Source: Ascarosepion bandense | Taxonomy: Eukaryota > Mollusca > Cephalopoda > Sepiida > Sepiidae | Assembly: GCA_037127315.1 (NCBI GenBank) | Contig: JBBBDQ010000446.1 | Coordinates: 1 to 64,000 of the forward strand | Length of the DNA stretch: 64,000 nucleotides | Direction: 5' to 3' | Shown: positions 10,144-21,895 of the stretch, one piece after another | How positions within the stretch are numbered: position 1 is the first letter of the stretch | How the letters are laid out: each line of letters opens with the position of its first letter | The notes under the pieces: generated by a model | The model's database searches: none | Told to the model about the DNA's origin: nothing | Seen by the model: the letters and a program-made list of their open reading frames with translations, nothing else | Made by a program: the position numbers and the translations under genes

Positions 10144-10930
10144 TTATGAATAAGAAAATGAAAAATTCCTGAGGAACTCTTCTCCCAAATGTTCGTTGGT
10201 GGGTAGCGTTGGTAACACAGTAATTGACGGGAAATTCAAGTACTTTCAATCTTTTCAATCTGATCTTCATGGGTAAATTACAAATATCTGCATTCTCTTG
10301 GGATATTGTTTTTTTTTTAAGCACGCGCGAAAGCGCTGTGTTTTCGATTTATTTTAGAAGTTTCAGTCTGATAACCGAATATTGATTTAATCGCATTTGC
10401 AAAAGGTTTTTCTTTGATCTTAATTTGCGGTGGGTTGAACTATTTGCCAACAGCTGTAACCCTAACTGATGCTACAACCCATGGTCAGAGTGAACCTTAG
10501 AACAACAGTAATGAAGAGGCAGTTTAATGCTTCTCAAAACCTTCAGAGTGACCACACAACTAGCCAACACCAAGAAAAACAATAAATGCAAACTACAGAT
10601 CCTTGAAGAAATATTCATTAAAAACTTAAACTGTCAATTAATAGAATCAGCTATGAATACTGTAGTAATGTTCTAAAATGTTTATAAAAATAAGTTTTTA
10701 TACTTTAATACGTGCATGATCAAGACATTACAACATAAAAAAATCTATGGTGGATAATATTCACGTTCAAATGAACGCTAAGCATAACTCTCAGTCTTTA
10801 CATTCGAAGCATGAAGAAAAATTTACAGTAATTTTTAGCAACACAGTTTTGCGGTTATTTTGTTATCACAACTTATATACCTGAAGATGATCTGATAAGG
10901 AAACTGAAAGTACTGAGGAACATCGAGAAA
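10140..10930. other. unassigned sequence
   Basis: No gene or shared repeat recognised. The 81-codon minus frame at 10079-10324 includes a translated AT tract and is not credible. Confidence 0.45.
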
Positions 10931-10934
10931 TGAA

Positions 10935-11800
10935 TGAGAAAATTAACCGTAAAGCAAGGAAGTCCACTGCCACTATAGCGGATGTGGCTACATAGAGCGA
11001 TTGGGTATAGGAAATGTCAGAGGGATGGAGATAGACCAGTTAGGAGGTACGTAGGGAGAGCATTGGAGGGAATGGGTGCGAGTTAGTGTATTACGAGGTG
11101 TCTATTGACCTTACATTTAAACACCTGGAGGTTGTAGCCGTCAGAGAAGCAATCATGCGCAAGGGACTTCCATAGGCGGGAAGAGCGAGAAAAGAAGCTG
11201 TTGGAGTAGAAATTTGCGGTTATATTTCATCGGTTTCACTGAAAAGTGGTGGGACCTAGTTGCCAATCTAGTATCTCGTGCAAATTCACACCTAGGGGGC
11301 ACCAGTGATTTAAATTCATCAGAGCAGAAGCCATGAAAGTGTTTATAGAAAAGACACAGGGAAGCCACGTCACACCGGTGAGAGAGTGACTGCAGGCGGT
11401 CAGCTAAGTCGGTAACGATCACATTACAGATTCTCCGCTGTATTTTGTCAAGAACCCCGAGGAGAATAGCAAAGGCACCCGACCAGATGTGACAACAGTA
11501 TTCAATACACGGGCGGACGGGAGATTTATATATGTGCAGGATAGATTCAGATGGAAGGAATTTCCGGGCCCTGCACAGAGAGCCGACTTTCATAGCAGCG
11601 GATTTAGCAATGGATTCGACGTAGTCATTCCACTTGAGTTCCGCTGAGAGTGTCAGGCCAAGCAGGCGTAGGGATTTACTCACTGGGAGGCAAGCCTGGT
11701 CCATGCTAATGGGGTGGGAGGTGCGGTTGTCTGTCGTGGTTAATTGACATCAGCTTCGTTTTGGAAAAATTGAATTTTACATCTTTCAATTATAGTACAT
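10935..11800 (-). mobile_element. Jockey-like LINE, 5'-truncated, copy 1
   Basis: Minus-strand 3' part of a non-LTR retrotransposon. The 3' end near 10950 shares the terminal block CACTGCCACTATAGCG with at least eight other copies (16.2, 19.9, 20.8, 21.9, 36.4, 46.6 and 56.8 kb, and reversed at 23.3 and 34.2 kb). Truncation lies near 11800. Confidence 0.82.
11153..11704 (-). pseudogene. Jockey-like LINE ORF2, region after the RT palm
   Basis: 183 open codons. LRLLGLTLSAELKWNDYVES (residues 12-31), the thumb-side LGL...W block, is followed by KVGSLCRARKFLPSESILHI, IEYCCHIWSG and the KIQRRICNVI block (about 88-97). The C-terminal basic region (DTRLATRSHHFSVKP) is interrupted near the end by an indel, so the usual SRLWN tail is shifted. 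The catalytic RT motifs are not included. The initiating Met is only the first in the frame; the homologous frame continues upstream with changes. Non-functional. Confidence 0.82.
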
Positions 11801-11879
11801 GAAAGATTATCAGTAAGTACGAATGGATTTTATAAAAGATAAGAAAACATAATGTTTGCAATTTATTTAATCTGATACG

Positions 11880-11919
11880 CACACACACACACATCTATCT
11901 ATCTATCTCAGTCTTTTTA

Positions 11920-11968
<49 letters not shown>

Positions 11969-12016
11969 CAGTCTGCTCATTATCTATCTATCTATCTATC
12001 TATCTCAGTCTTTTTA

Positions 12017-12069
<53 letters not shown>

Positions 12070-12079
12070 CTACTCTCTC

Positions 12080-12118
<39 letters not shown>

Positions 12119-12136
12119 GTCTGTCTCAGTCTACTC

Positions 12137-12203
<67 letters not shown>

Positions 12204-12206
12204 CTC

Positions 12207-12261
<55 letters not shown>

Positions 12262-12271
12262 CAGTCTGCTC

Positions 12272-12314
<43 letters not shown>

Positions 12315-12321
12315 CAGTCTG

Positions 12322-12371
<50 letters not shown>

Positions 12372-12397
12372 CAGTCTGTTATTTTTCTTTCTTTTTC

Positions 12398-12453
<56 letters not shown>

Positions 12454-12490
12454 AGTCTGTATATATCTCAGCCTGTTTATTATCTATCTA
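11880..12490. repeat. (TATC)n microsatellite array
   Basis: About 600 bp of TATC units punctuated by CAGTCTG/CTCATTA interruptions, preceded by a short CA run. Confidence 0.95.
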
Positions 12491-12494
12491 TCTA

Positions 12495-12495
<1 letters not shown>

Positions 12496-12563
<68 letters not shown>
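12496..12563. repeat. (TG)n microsatellite
   Basis: Pure TG tract of about 66 bp joined to the TATC array. Confidence 0.95.
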
Positions 12564-12567
<4 letters not shown>

Positions 12568-12990
12568 AATACATGCATTTCCCCAAAATTTGAGGTGTGG
12601 TTTATTTGTAATGAGAAACTCTAAGTAAATATTTTTTTAATAGTTTATATCCAACGATATGAGTTTTCTTTAAACTATTTTATTGATCATCATAAAAAAA
12701 AATCTGTGTGTGTGCGTGTGATATTTACAAAAAGTTTCGGCTGGTCTTATTGACTTTTTATCACACTCGGCTAACGACTGTGACCGATAAATTTCGATTG
12801 TAAGCAATTAGTCGTCAGAATATTTTAACTCAAATTTGCTTTACAGGCCAATCATTTTATTAAATAAGTCTAGACAATGTCTTTATGCATTATTGGTTTT
12901 TAAGTAAACGAACATGTCATTAACTTTCATTTTTACGATTAATAATACATCTCGTCTTCTGTTTATAATTTAAGAGCTTTTTTTTATTTA
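12564..12990. other. unassigned sequence
   Basis: No gene. A weak, degenerate hammerhead-like string near 12715-12770 (minus) was considered and rejected. Confidence 0.4.
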
Positions 12991-13019
12991 ATGCTTCTCT
13001 GCTTTTTAATTGATTTTAT

Positions 13020-13415
13020 CTTTTTTTTTACGCTTTTAAGTTATCCTTTCTTTCTTTCTCTAAATAATATCATTTATTTATTCTCTGTTTTTTTTCTCTC
13101 CCCTTTTTCCTATTTTTTTACCATTTTCAATGTCTCATGCTGTCTTTCTCTCTATCTATCTTTCTTTCTTTGGAAATGTTCCCAGCATTTTTCTTTCTAT
13201 TATTTTGCCTTCTCGTTTTCCATTTTTCCCTCTTTTAATGTCCCATGATGCTTTTCGTTCTTTCTTTCTTTCTTTCTTTCTTTTTTCTTTCTTTCTTTTT
13301 CTTTCTTTTTCTTTTTCTTTCTTTCTTTCTTTTTCTTTCTCACTTTCTTACTTTCTTACTTTCTTTTTTCTATTTTCTTCCTTTCTTCCTTTCTTACTTT
13401 TTTCTTTGTTTCTTA

Positions 13416-13450
<35 letters not shown>

Positions 13451-13458
13451 TCATTTTT

Positions 13459-13493
<35 letters not shown>

Positions 13494-13910
13494 CTTTTTT
13501 CTTTCTTTCTTACTTTTTTCTTTCTCCCTTTCTTACTTTCTTACTTTCTTTTTTCTAATTTCTTTCTTTTTCTTTTTTCTTTCTTTCTTTATTTCTTTCT
13601 TTTTATTTTTCTTTCTTTTTTCTTTCTCACTTTCTTACTTTCTTTTTTTCTATTTTCTTTCTTTCTTTCTTACTTTTTTCTTTCTTTCTTACTTTCTTAC
13701 CTTCTTTCTTTTTTCTTTCTTTCTTTCTTTCTTTCTTTCAACTTTTTATTTCGATTTTTTGAAACTTTCTTTCTTGTAACTTTTTCAACATTCCATTTTC
13801 ACACTTTTTTTATTTCTCTTTTCCTCAGATTTATATTTTCGTTACTTCTTTCTTTCTTTCTTTCATTCTTTCATTCTTTCTTTCTTTCTTTCTTTTCTTT
13901 ACATATCACC
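13020..13910. repeat. (TTTC)n / polypyrimidine array
   Basis: Almost pure T/C with TTTC units. A smaller array lies at 14160-14225. The long frames through it (142 and 353 codons) are strings of F, L and S and not genes. Confidence 0.95.
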
Positions 13911-14160
13911 GAAGTCCGGTTCATACTTTTACCAATTCTCTTGAACAGGAGTAAAGTCTTATTTCCCATTTTCTATTTAGGATTCGGTTTCTGGTGTTTT
14001 CTAAAGTTATTTTCATCTTATTTTCGTTCCAGTAGCCACTTGCTTCTTGCATCCTCTTCTCGTTTGATAAACCTCTATCTCGAGTGGCTCTTGGAGCTTG
14101 TATATGGTGAACATTATCGTAACAAAAATATAGACGTTAAATACATAAGACTATTATCGC
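13910..14160. repeat. degenerate repeat related to 57.89-58.0 kb
   Basis: GTTCATACTTTTACC ... TTGAACAGGAG ... TTTAGGAT resembles 57897-57980 in the same order. Weak similarity. Family unknown. Confidence 0.3.
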
Positions 14161-14234
14161 ATCCTTTTTCCTTCCTTTCTTCCTTCTTTTTTTCTTTCTT
14201 TCTTTCTTTCTTTATTTATTTATTTTTTATTTCT

Positions 14235-15205
14235 CCTGTAAATTTTTTCCTTTTTCTTTTGCATATTTTCTTGCATGTACTCTGCATATTCCTTGACCGA
14301 AAATAACTGAAAACTACAAATTTTGACCGAAGCACTGCTATAAAAAAGAGGGTAGATGGAGCTATTTGGAAAACGTCGTTGTTTGTGCTAACGCGATAAC
14401 ACAAGTTATCGTGACCGAGGTTTGGAGCACACCTGCTTTATGCACGCTACTGGTTATGCCAGATAATGAGCTCTTTCTCAGAAACTGTAACTAATGACTT
14501 CTCAGCAGAGTTCATGGTATGAACCACAGGTGTGCTCAGTGAGGGTTTCACAGATAAAAATATGCCTGATCAGATGTCTGCAACCGGGATTGGTAGCCAC
14601 TCTAGTAAAAAAGGCATACACGGAAACGAGTGGCCTGCCATTAACATTCCTCGGTCCGTTTCTTTCTTAATTTTTTTTTTTTCAAATCTGACTCCTGTCT
14701 TTTACAAGAACGATGATTTGTTTTATTCATCTTTTTCTTCGGTGAAATTGCTTTTGTATTTGTTTTGGTTCTAAAGAATGCAACCAAATCCCAACTCTTC
14801 AATTTCCTCAAGTCCCGAAACAAAGAAAAAACTTTCTTTTATCTTGTCTCTGTGGATTTTCGTTAAACGGATTTCTTTTTTTAAGGAGTTTTATTCTGAT
14901 TGAATTATTTCCACTGATAATTGCAGAAAATTTGTTATTTTTATTTTTTTTTTTTTGAACTCCGAAAACGCAACTCAAGTTAGTCATGTCAAACAATTGT
15001 CGCCTTTGTTCATGCAAGTCACATAGGTTTGCTTAATCCTGATAGAATTATGCAGCAGTTCAGATTAAATTCAAAGAGTAAGGCAATCAACGCTGCGAAT
15101 ATACAGTGACGCACTGAAATAGAGAAATCTGTGAATGCAAAAGAAAACACAGAATGAAAATCAGTTAAATTTTAAAGGACATCACATGCCATATGTATCC
15201 ACAAC
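14235..15205. other. unassigned sequence
   Basis: No credible gene. Short A/T-runs at 14665-14680 and 14940-14956. Small frames here (60-80 codons) lack recognisable motifs. Confidence 0.4.
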
Positions 15206-15208
15206 CCG

Positions 15209-15385
15209 GACCAGAGTAACGTAAATGTATTCACTCTCGCACAAATCATCCCTATAACTACTTTCGGACCAGAGTAACGTAAATGTATTCACTCTCGCAC
15301 AAATCATCCCTATATCAACTTTCGGACCAGTGTAACGTAAATGTATTCACTCTCGCACAAATCATCCCTATATCAACTTTCGGAC
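15209..15385. repeat. 58 bp minisatellite, about 3 copies
   Basis: GGACC blocks start at 15209, 15266 and 15324 with a partial fourth at 15382. Each unit includes AGTAACGTAAATGTATTCAC. Confidence 0.9.
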
Positions 15386-15689
15386 GATCACTAAACTTAG
15401 ATGTCAACGCTTATAAGACACTCAAAAGCACAGAAACGAATACGCATGATCATCGAAAATCCTGCGTAAGAAAATAGAATTACAAAACAAATAGACAAAT
15501 GAATTATATACATGGACACTCCATGACAAGACAGATGCAGGTGAGGTCCGCTTAACCAAAGAAAAAAAAATCTATTATCAATCTTTTACTCCAACTTGTT
15601 GCAGATTGCATACCAACACGAGATATTATTTTTGTGGCAATTTTATGAATCTATATTTCCATGGTTTCTCAAGGCATGTTAAATGAGAG

Positions 15690-15860
15690 CGCGTGAAGGT
15701 TGCTAGTTCTTTCTGTACTTGACTGGTTGAGAACCAAAGCTATAGAACCAAGTCTGTCTAGCATTAGTACTCTCCAAGCTGGTTTTGAATTCAGTGTTTC
15801 CTTCTCCTGAACCGGTTTACAGCCAAGGTTACAGAATCCAGGCTGTCAAGCAAAAACTAA
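15690..15860. repeat. SINE-related remnant (two partial copies)
   Basis: GACTGGTTGAGAACCAAAGC and, later, CCGGTTTACAGCCAAGG resemble the internal block of the tRNA-derived SINE seen at 51.0, 51.9 and 61.8 kb. Very diverged. Confidence 0.35.
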
Positions 15861-16014
15861 CAAACCAAAAATAAATATACCAGAACTTTCTGTTTTTACT
15901 CAATATTTTATTTCTGCTGAAGTTTTGAAGAAATCAAAATCATGTTAAATGTTCACTTATTCAGATAAATCTGCCTGATTATAACACGTATATGATCTAT
16001 ACAGGATTCATATA

Positions 16015-16230
16015 TATATGTATATTGTAATGGTTGTAGCAATGGTTTATAAATTCATAGTATCACTACACAAAAATTTTCGCGTGTCGAAGCTGCTACG
16101 TTCGCTTCTCATTGGGTGATAAGTTGAAATGAAAATTAAATGGTGAAAACGGTTTATTTATGATGTTTAAATGAATGTGGGGTGGGAGCTTATTCTGATT
16201 TAGTCGACCGTATTGTAACCCTAGAAATTT
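16015..16230. repeat. dispersed repeat family N, partial
   Basis: TGTAATGGTTGTAGCAATGG and GGTGGGAGCTTATTCTGATT match 30045-30170 and, in reverse, 18500-18560 and 30600-30710. Confidence 0.65.
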
Positions 16231-16234
16231 TTTT

Positions 16235-17935
16235 TAATCATTTCACCCCAAGCAAGGCATTCCATTGCCACTATTGCGCAGGGGGTTACATAGGGGAAAG
16301 TGATTGGAAAGAATGGTTAGATATAGGAAATGTCAGTAGAAGGGTGATAGACGGGTAAGGATAGAAGGGATGGGGGTTGGGTAGATGGGAAGGGTGATTG
16401 AGACAATTGATGCGAGTTAGTGTGTTAGAAGGTGTCTAGTGATCTTACATTTAAAATGCTGGATATTGTAGCTGTCGGGGAAGCAAGTGTACGGAAGGGA
16501 ATTCCACAGGCGGTAAGTGCGAGAAAAGAAGCTGTTGGAGTAGAAATTGCGGTTACATTTCATCGGTTTCACTGTAAAAGGGTGAGACCTAGTAGCCAAT
16601 CTAGTATCTCGTGCAAATTCATACCTAGGGGGCACCAGTGATCTAAGTTCATGGGAGCAGAAGCCGTGAAAGTATTTATAGTAAAGGCACAGGGAAGCCA
16701 CGTCACGCCGGTGAGCGATTGACTGCAGGCGGTCTGTCAGGTTGGTATCGCTCACATTACAGATTCTCCGTTGCATTTTGTCAATACCCCGAGGAGAATA
16801 GCAGGGACAACTGACCAGATGTGGCAGCAGTATTCTTTACACGGGCGGATGGTAGATTTATAAATGTGCAGGATAGATTAAGACGGGAAAAACTTGCGGG
16901 CCCTGCACAGAGAGCCGACTTTCATAGCAGCAGATTTAGTAATGGATTCAATATTGTCATTCTACTTGAGGTCCGCTGAACGTGTGAAGCCAAGGACGCG
17001 TAGTGTTTTACTCTCTGGGAGGCAAGCCTGTTCCATGCTAATGGGAGGTAGGAGCGATTGTCTAAAATGGTTAATTGATAGAAGCTTCGTTTTGGAAGCA
17101 TTAAAATTTACGGTCCATTACTTACCCCAGTCCACCACGGATTGGAGAGCCTTCTCAAGCTCGGTAGCGAGGTTTGCTTTGTCGCTCACACCAGATGTTT
17201 GATCGAGGCGAGAGTAAACTGTGGTGTCATCGGCGTACATGCCTACTTGGGATCTTATGTCATCGGGGAGATCATTATTGTAGATCAGAAAGAGCGTAGG
17301 ACCTAGGATAGAGCTTTGAGGGACACCCGCGTTCGTAAGGTAGTTTTGGGAGGCATGTCCATTTAATACTACCGTCAATGTGCGGTTAGAGAGGAATGAC
17401 TGGATTAGGTCAAACACATGTCCAGTTATACCATAGCTCCGCAGGTTGTGTAGGAGGCCAGCATGCCATTCTTATCGAGAGCCTGGTATATAAACTCGGT
17501 GATGGTCGTTAGCGTATCAGCAATAGACCTGGTGAAGCGGAGGCCATACTGTTAGTCCGAGAGGAGCCTGTGGTCTGTGAGATGCTGAACCACCTCGGCG
17601 TTAATAATGGCTTCGAACACTTTGCCAAAGATCGGAAGAAGGCTGATAGGGCGGTAATTTGCGGGGTCCGTGGTTTCTCCATTATTCTTAAATATAGGAA
17701 CTACAGAGGAAGACTTCCAACAGGCAGGAAATCAGGAAGCAGATATCCGGAAGTTGTAGAGCTTAGAGATGACAGAAGAGAATTCAAGGGCACATTTTTT
17801 CAAGACTATGATTGCGATTCTGTCCCATTCCGCTCGCTTTGTGAGGGTCAAGTTTTGAGATTATTTTAGTGACCAGCGAGCCTCAATTCTAGGTGAGAAA
17901 TCAGGTGTAGATACTCCAGACTGGAGGAGAGGTAG
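16235..17935 (-). mobile_element. Jockey-like LINE, copy 2 (longest in window)
   Basis: The 3' end lies against a T-run at 16230-16237 (a poly-A tail read on the minus strand). The body runs back to about 17930 and keeps most of the RT domain plus the C-terminal domain, with many stops and indels. It joins family N sequence at both ends. Confidence 0.85.
16417..17880 (-). pseudogene. Jockey-like LINE reverse transcriptase, degenerate
   Basis: Reading minus strand from 17880: WKSSSVVPIFKN, then ANYRPISLLPIFGKVFEAII (RT motifs 1-2), then HLTDHRLLSD and a FIYQALDKNG block. The DNA then jumps from DKNG straight to HAGLLHNLRSYGITGH, so the segment that should contain motif A (LDxSKAFD) is deleted. 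After a frame change, 17417-17118 reads VPQSSILGPTLFLIYNNDLP (motif B) and MYADDTTVYS (motif C, YADD). A further stretch (16776-16417) carries QRRICNVSDTNLTDRLQS through SFFSRTYRLWNSLP, the C-terminal domain. The missing motif A Asp means no polymerase activity. Confidence 0.85.
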
Positions 17936-18300
17936 CTTAGTTTAAGACAGGTTCTTTATTTATTATGTCTGGGTATTTCTTGTATTGGGATTTATGTTTT
18001 TTTTTTTTTTAAGGAAGGGTAGACATTTTTTGTTTATTTTACTGCTTTCTAAATGTGATGGGAGTGGCGCCGCTGTTAATGACAACGATATAAGTAACTG
18101 TGGTGTGGAAGTTTAGAATGATCTAGTTGTCCGTTTGTGGTTCTAGAGATGCCGCTTTGGATTAGTGGAAGGGTAGCTTAGTTGTGGGCAGGTCACTTTT
18201 TCATTTAGTTTAGGTAATTTTATATTGGGATATACGGGTTTTTAAGGCAGTGTCGATAGTTTTTATTTTAATGCTATTATACATTATACCGTTATACACT
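17936..18300. repeat. family N internal region
   Basis: TTAGTTTAAGACAGGTTC and GGAGTGGCGCCGCTGTTAAT are shared with 30225-30370 in the same order. Ends in an AT-rich stretch. Confidence 0.65.
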
Positions 18301-18459
18301 ATACATCCACCCAAAGTCAAATCACCCCACAATCAAAGATATACCCTACTCCATAGAATATAGAATTAGTAAAACTCTTCCAGTGAAGAAATATTTAACA
18401 AACACAAAAGTCTTTACAATAAGTCCCTAAAAATGGCTACAAAAACCAAGACATCAAAT

Positions 18460-18665
18460 ATATAACAAACTATAACCATAACAGGAAAAACTCAAAGCTA
18501 TATCTCTAAGGCTACTATACGGCCGACTAAATCAGAATAAACTCCCACCCCAAATTCACTAATATATATATATATATTTAGAGCTGTCCTAGAAAGTTAT
18601 CCTAACACTTTATATACAAGATACTCTTTTGGATTCTTCTATATTTACACCGCCTGTTTATATAC
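18460..18665. repeat. family N end (inverted) plus family A downstream block
   Basis: 18510-18555 is the reverse complement of 16165-16215. An AT run at 18562-18577 is followed by 18578-18665, which matches the downstream block of family A (CTTTTGGATTCTTCTATATT). Confidence 0.6.
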
Positions 18666-18683
18666 TTTCCTTCTTACCTTCGT

Positions 18684-18717
18684 TAACCCTCTAGGGCCAT
18701 TCGTATCATATTAGTGG
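18684..18717 (+). mobile_element. piggyBac-type MITE, truncated end
   Basis: TTAACCCTCTAGGGCCATTC then CGTATCATAT, identical to the terminal repeat of the two complete copies nearby, but interrupted after ~30 bp by satellite-like sequence with GTGGGGGATC / GATCCCCCAC arms. Confidence 0.7.
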
Positions 18718-18802
18718 GGGATCCGTTTATTACTTCATAACAATATAGAACTGATCCCCCACTTTATGACAAGTAGAAGCCTTAGTCATATTATATTATT
18801 AA

Positions 18803-18999
18803 CCCTCTAGGGCCATTCGTATCATATTTGATACAGTATGAAAACAAGCCTTGAAAGAAATATTTTCCTGAAAAATTTTTTAAGAGAAATGTTTTATTAA
18901 TTTCAAATGAAAGCAGTACTGACTGCTCAGTCAATGAATACCAAATGTTTCCTTATAGGGAAATACTGTATCAAATATGATACGAATGGCCCTAGAGGG
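18803..18999. mobile_element. piggyBac-type MITE, copy 1
   Basis: Inverted ends: CCCTCTAGGGCCATTCGTAT at the left, its complement at the right. The left flank is TTAA and the right flank TTAG, directly joined to a GATA tract. A TTAA target and a CCCT start are hallmarks of the piggyBac group. ~197 bp, non-coding. Confidence 0.85.
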
Positions 19000-19000
19000 T

Positions 19001-19059
<59 letters not shown>

Positions 19060-19060
19060 A
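19000..19060. repeat. (GATA)n microsatellite
   Basis: Pure GATA tract between the two MITEs. Confidence 0.95.
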
Positions 19061-19074
19061 CAGACTGAGATTAA

Positions 19075-19296
19075 CCCTCTAGGGCCATTCGTATCATATT
19101 TGATACAGTATGAAAACAAGCCTTGAAAGAAATAGTTTCCTGAAAAGTTTTTTAAGAGAAATATTTTATAAATTTCAAATGAAAGCACTACTGACTGCTC
19201 AGTCAATGAATACCAAATGTTTCCTTATAGGGAAATACCAAATGTTTCCTTATAGGGAAATACTGTATCAAATATGATACGAATGGCCCTGGAGGG
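19075..19296. mobile_element. piggyBac-type MITE, copy 2
   Basis: Flanked by intact TTAA on both sides (19071-19074 and 19297-19300). Same terminal repeats as copy 1. A 25 bp internal segment (ACCAAATGTTTCCTTATAGG...) is duplicated in tandem at about 19211-19260. Confidence 0.9.
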
Positions 19297-19300
19297 TTAA

Positions 19301-19655
19301 GTAAGAGTTCCTCTCAGAATAATCCTTACACGGGTGGTTATTACCTTGTATTCATCTATATACCTACTGACCCACATTTCTTTTACGAAGCCATTTCTCT
19401 GGATCTGTTATTGCACCTAATAATTCGTCCGGATATATTTTTCTCTGGATTTATTGTTACAACCATAAATCTACACCATCTAATATACAAGGTCAAAAAA
19501 TCTTTCGTTTGGATTTATTTTTACATCTATAAATCGACACAATTTGGGATTCTACTATGGATCTATTCATACCTGATTACTTCTTAAAAAATATACCGTT
19601 TCCACATTTACATTCCTTCTTATTATCCTGAACCGACAAATCTGTTGAATTTATC
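19301..19655. other. unassigned sequence
   Basis: AT-rich, with loosely repeated GGATTTATT blocks. No gene seen. Confidence 0.4.
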
Positions 19656-19657
19656 AA

Positions 19658-19875
19658 GTGACTACGATGATAAAATTATTTTATCCCCAATCGACTGATA
19701 AATCCTTATACGAAATTTATAAGCTTAAATCACCTAAAACTCCTCCTAATAATAAACATTTGGATGCCTTTGAATCTCAAATGTTCGATTTAATTAGTAA
19801 TATTTATTTTAAAAAACAATATAATAACTTCCAACGTAACTTAGACAATGATACGTTTTTAAATAATCATGTCAT
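19658..19875 (+). pseudogene. unrecognised retroelement-like ORF fragment
   Basis: About 73 native codons, including YKLKSPKTPPNNKHLDAFES and QMFDLISNIYF, before the frame runs into a LINE 3' fragment. It resembles the part of the 48823-49200 frame that reads YRFKSTKSPSCDEQLLDFEK then QLFSVIDKIKF. Two diverged copies suggest a repeated coding sequence, probably the region upstream of a reverse transcriptase. Function not assigned. Confidence 0.45.
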
Positions 19876-21895
19876 CCCAAGCAAGGCATTTTACTGCCAC
19901 TGTCGTGCAGAGGGCTACAAAGGAGGAAAGTTATGAAAAAAAGTTACAGGTTATAGGGGGTGTCAAGAAGTGGGTAAGAGAAGGATGACCGTGGACATAA
20001 AGTGAGGAATCAATTTATATATTGGCTGTAATATAAACTTGATCCCCTGCTTAATATTTACATAATAATTTCTTGTCTGTCGATAAGTCGTAGAAAAATC
20101 AATCAGTAAATGAAATACTGATTAGCTACACATGCATGTCTTTTAGATCTATTTACATTCTCTGGAATATAAATGTATAAAAACTAACATGGCTACAAAG
20201 AGAGGGTTCAGTTTATATATTGATTGTAACAGGACATCGATCTCCCACTTTATATAGACATTTTACTTTCTTGTGTTTTGATAAGTCGTAGGAAACGAAT
20301 CAATCCGCAAATGAAATACTGATTAGCTACACGTGAATGTCTTAGATTTATTTATATTCTAATGTATAGAAACTAACGTGGCTAAAAAGTGAGGGTTCAC
20401 TTTATATATTGAATATAGTATAATATTGATCCCCCATTTTATATTTACATAATAATTTCTTGTCTGTTGAAAATTCGTAGAAAAAGAATCAATCAGTAAA
20501 TGAAATACTGATTAGCTACACGTGAATGTCTTTTAGATTTATTTACATTCTCTGCAATATAAATGTATAGGAATTACTGTTTTCACAAAGTGTAGGATCA
20601 TTTTATGTAATGAATGTAATATAGGATTGATCCCTCATTTTATAGACACATTATATCTTGTCTCTTGATAATCCATAGAAAACGAATCAGTCAATCAAGG
20701 AAATACTAATTAGCTACACAGGTATGTCTTTTAGATTTATTTACATTCTCTGCAATATAAATGTATAGAATTTTTCTTATTTTTTTAATAATCATATCAC
20801 CCCAAGTAAGACATTTTACTGCCACTCTTATGCATAGGAGGGAAGTTATGAGAAAGAGTAACAGGTTATAGGGGGTGTCAGGAAGTGGGTAAAGGAAGAA
20901 TGTCTGTGGCCATAAAGTGAGGGATCAATTTATTTAAAATTGTAATATAAAATTGATCCCCCACTTTATATTTACATTATAATTCCTTGTCTGTTGATAA
21001 ATCGTAGAAAACGAATCATTCAGTAAATGAAATACTAATTAGCTACACATTCATGTCTTTTAGATTTATTTACATTCTCTGGAATATAAATGAAGAGAAA
21101 TTACTTTGACCACAAAATGAGTGATCCATTTATATATTTATTGTAATACGGAATTGATCTCCCATTTTATATTCACATCATATATTTCTGTTTGTTGATA
21201 AGCCATAGAAAACGAACTAAACTATCAAGGAAATACTGATTAGCTACACAGATATGTCTTTTAGATTTATTTACATTCTCTGCAATATAAATGTATAGGA
21301 ATTACTGTTATCACAAAGTGTAGGATCATTTTATGTAATGAATGTAATATAGGATTGATCCCTCATTTTATATACACATTATATCTTGTCTCTTGATAAT
21401 CCATAGAAAACGAATCAGTCCATCAATGAAATACTGATTAGCTATACAGGTATGTCTTTTAGATTTATTTACATTCTCTGCAATATAAATGTATAGGAAT
21501 TACTGTTATCACAAAGTTTAGGATCATTTTATGTAATGAATGTAATATAGTATTGATCCCTCAATTTGTATACACATTATATCTTGTCTCTTGATAATCC
21601 ATAGAAAACGAATCAGTCAATCAAGGAAATACTGATTAGCTACACATGCATGTCTTTTAGATTTATTTATATTCTAATGTATAGAAACTAACGTGGCTAA
21701 AAAGTGAGGGTTCAATTTATATATTGAGTGTAGTATAATATTGATCCCCCATTTTATATTTACATAATAATTTCTTGTCTGTTGATAATTCGTAGAAAAA
21801 GAATCAATCAGTAAATGAAATACTGATTAGCTACACAGGTATGTCTGTTAGATTTATTTACGTTCTCTGGAATACAAATGTATAGAAATTAATTT
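19868..21895. repeat. ~190-201 bp satellite, nine units, mixed with LINE 3' fragments
   Basis: The block GAAATACTGATTAGCTACAC (with variants) recurs at about 20112, 20313, 20502, 20700, 21029, 21230, 21428, 21626 and 21817. Spacings are 189-201 bp, except one of 329 where a LINE-tail fragment (20788-20905) intervenes. Another LINE-tail fragment opens the array (19868-19985). Units contain GATCCCCCACTTTATAT. Single monomers occur at 25.3-25.45, 32.38, 52.3, 54.55 and 54.85 kb. Confidence 0.88.

Noticed and set aside
10881..10912. CTGAAGATGATCTGATAAGG followed by GAAAC
   Set aside because: No stable helix II, no helix I.
12715..12770. Degenerate GTGATAA...GAAAC string on the minus strand
   Set aside because: The core differs at several positions and helix I could not be found.
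13130..14306. 142- and 353-codon frames made of F, L and S
   Set aside because: Artefacts of the TTTC array; no domain, extreme composition.
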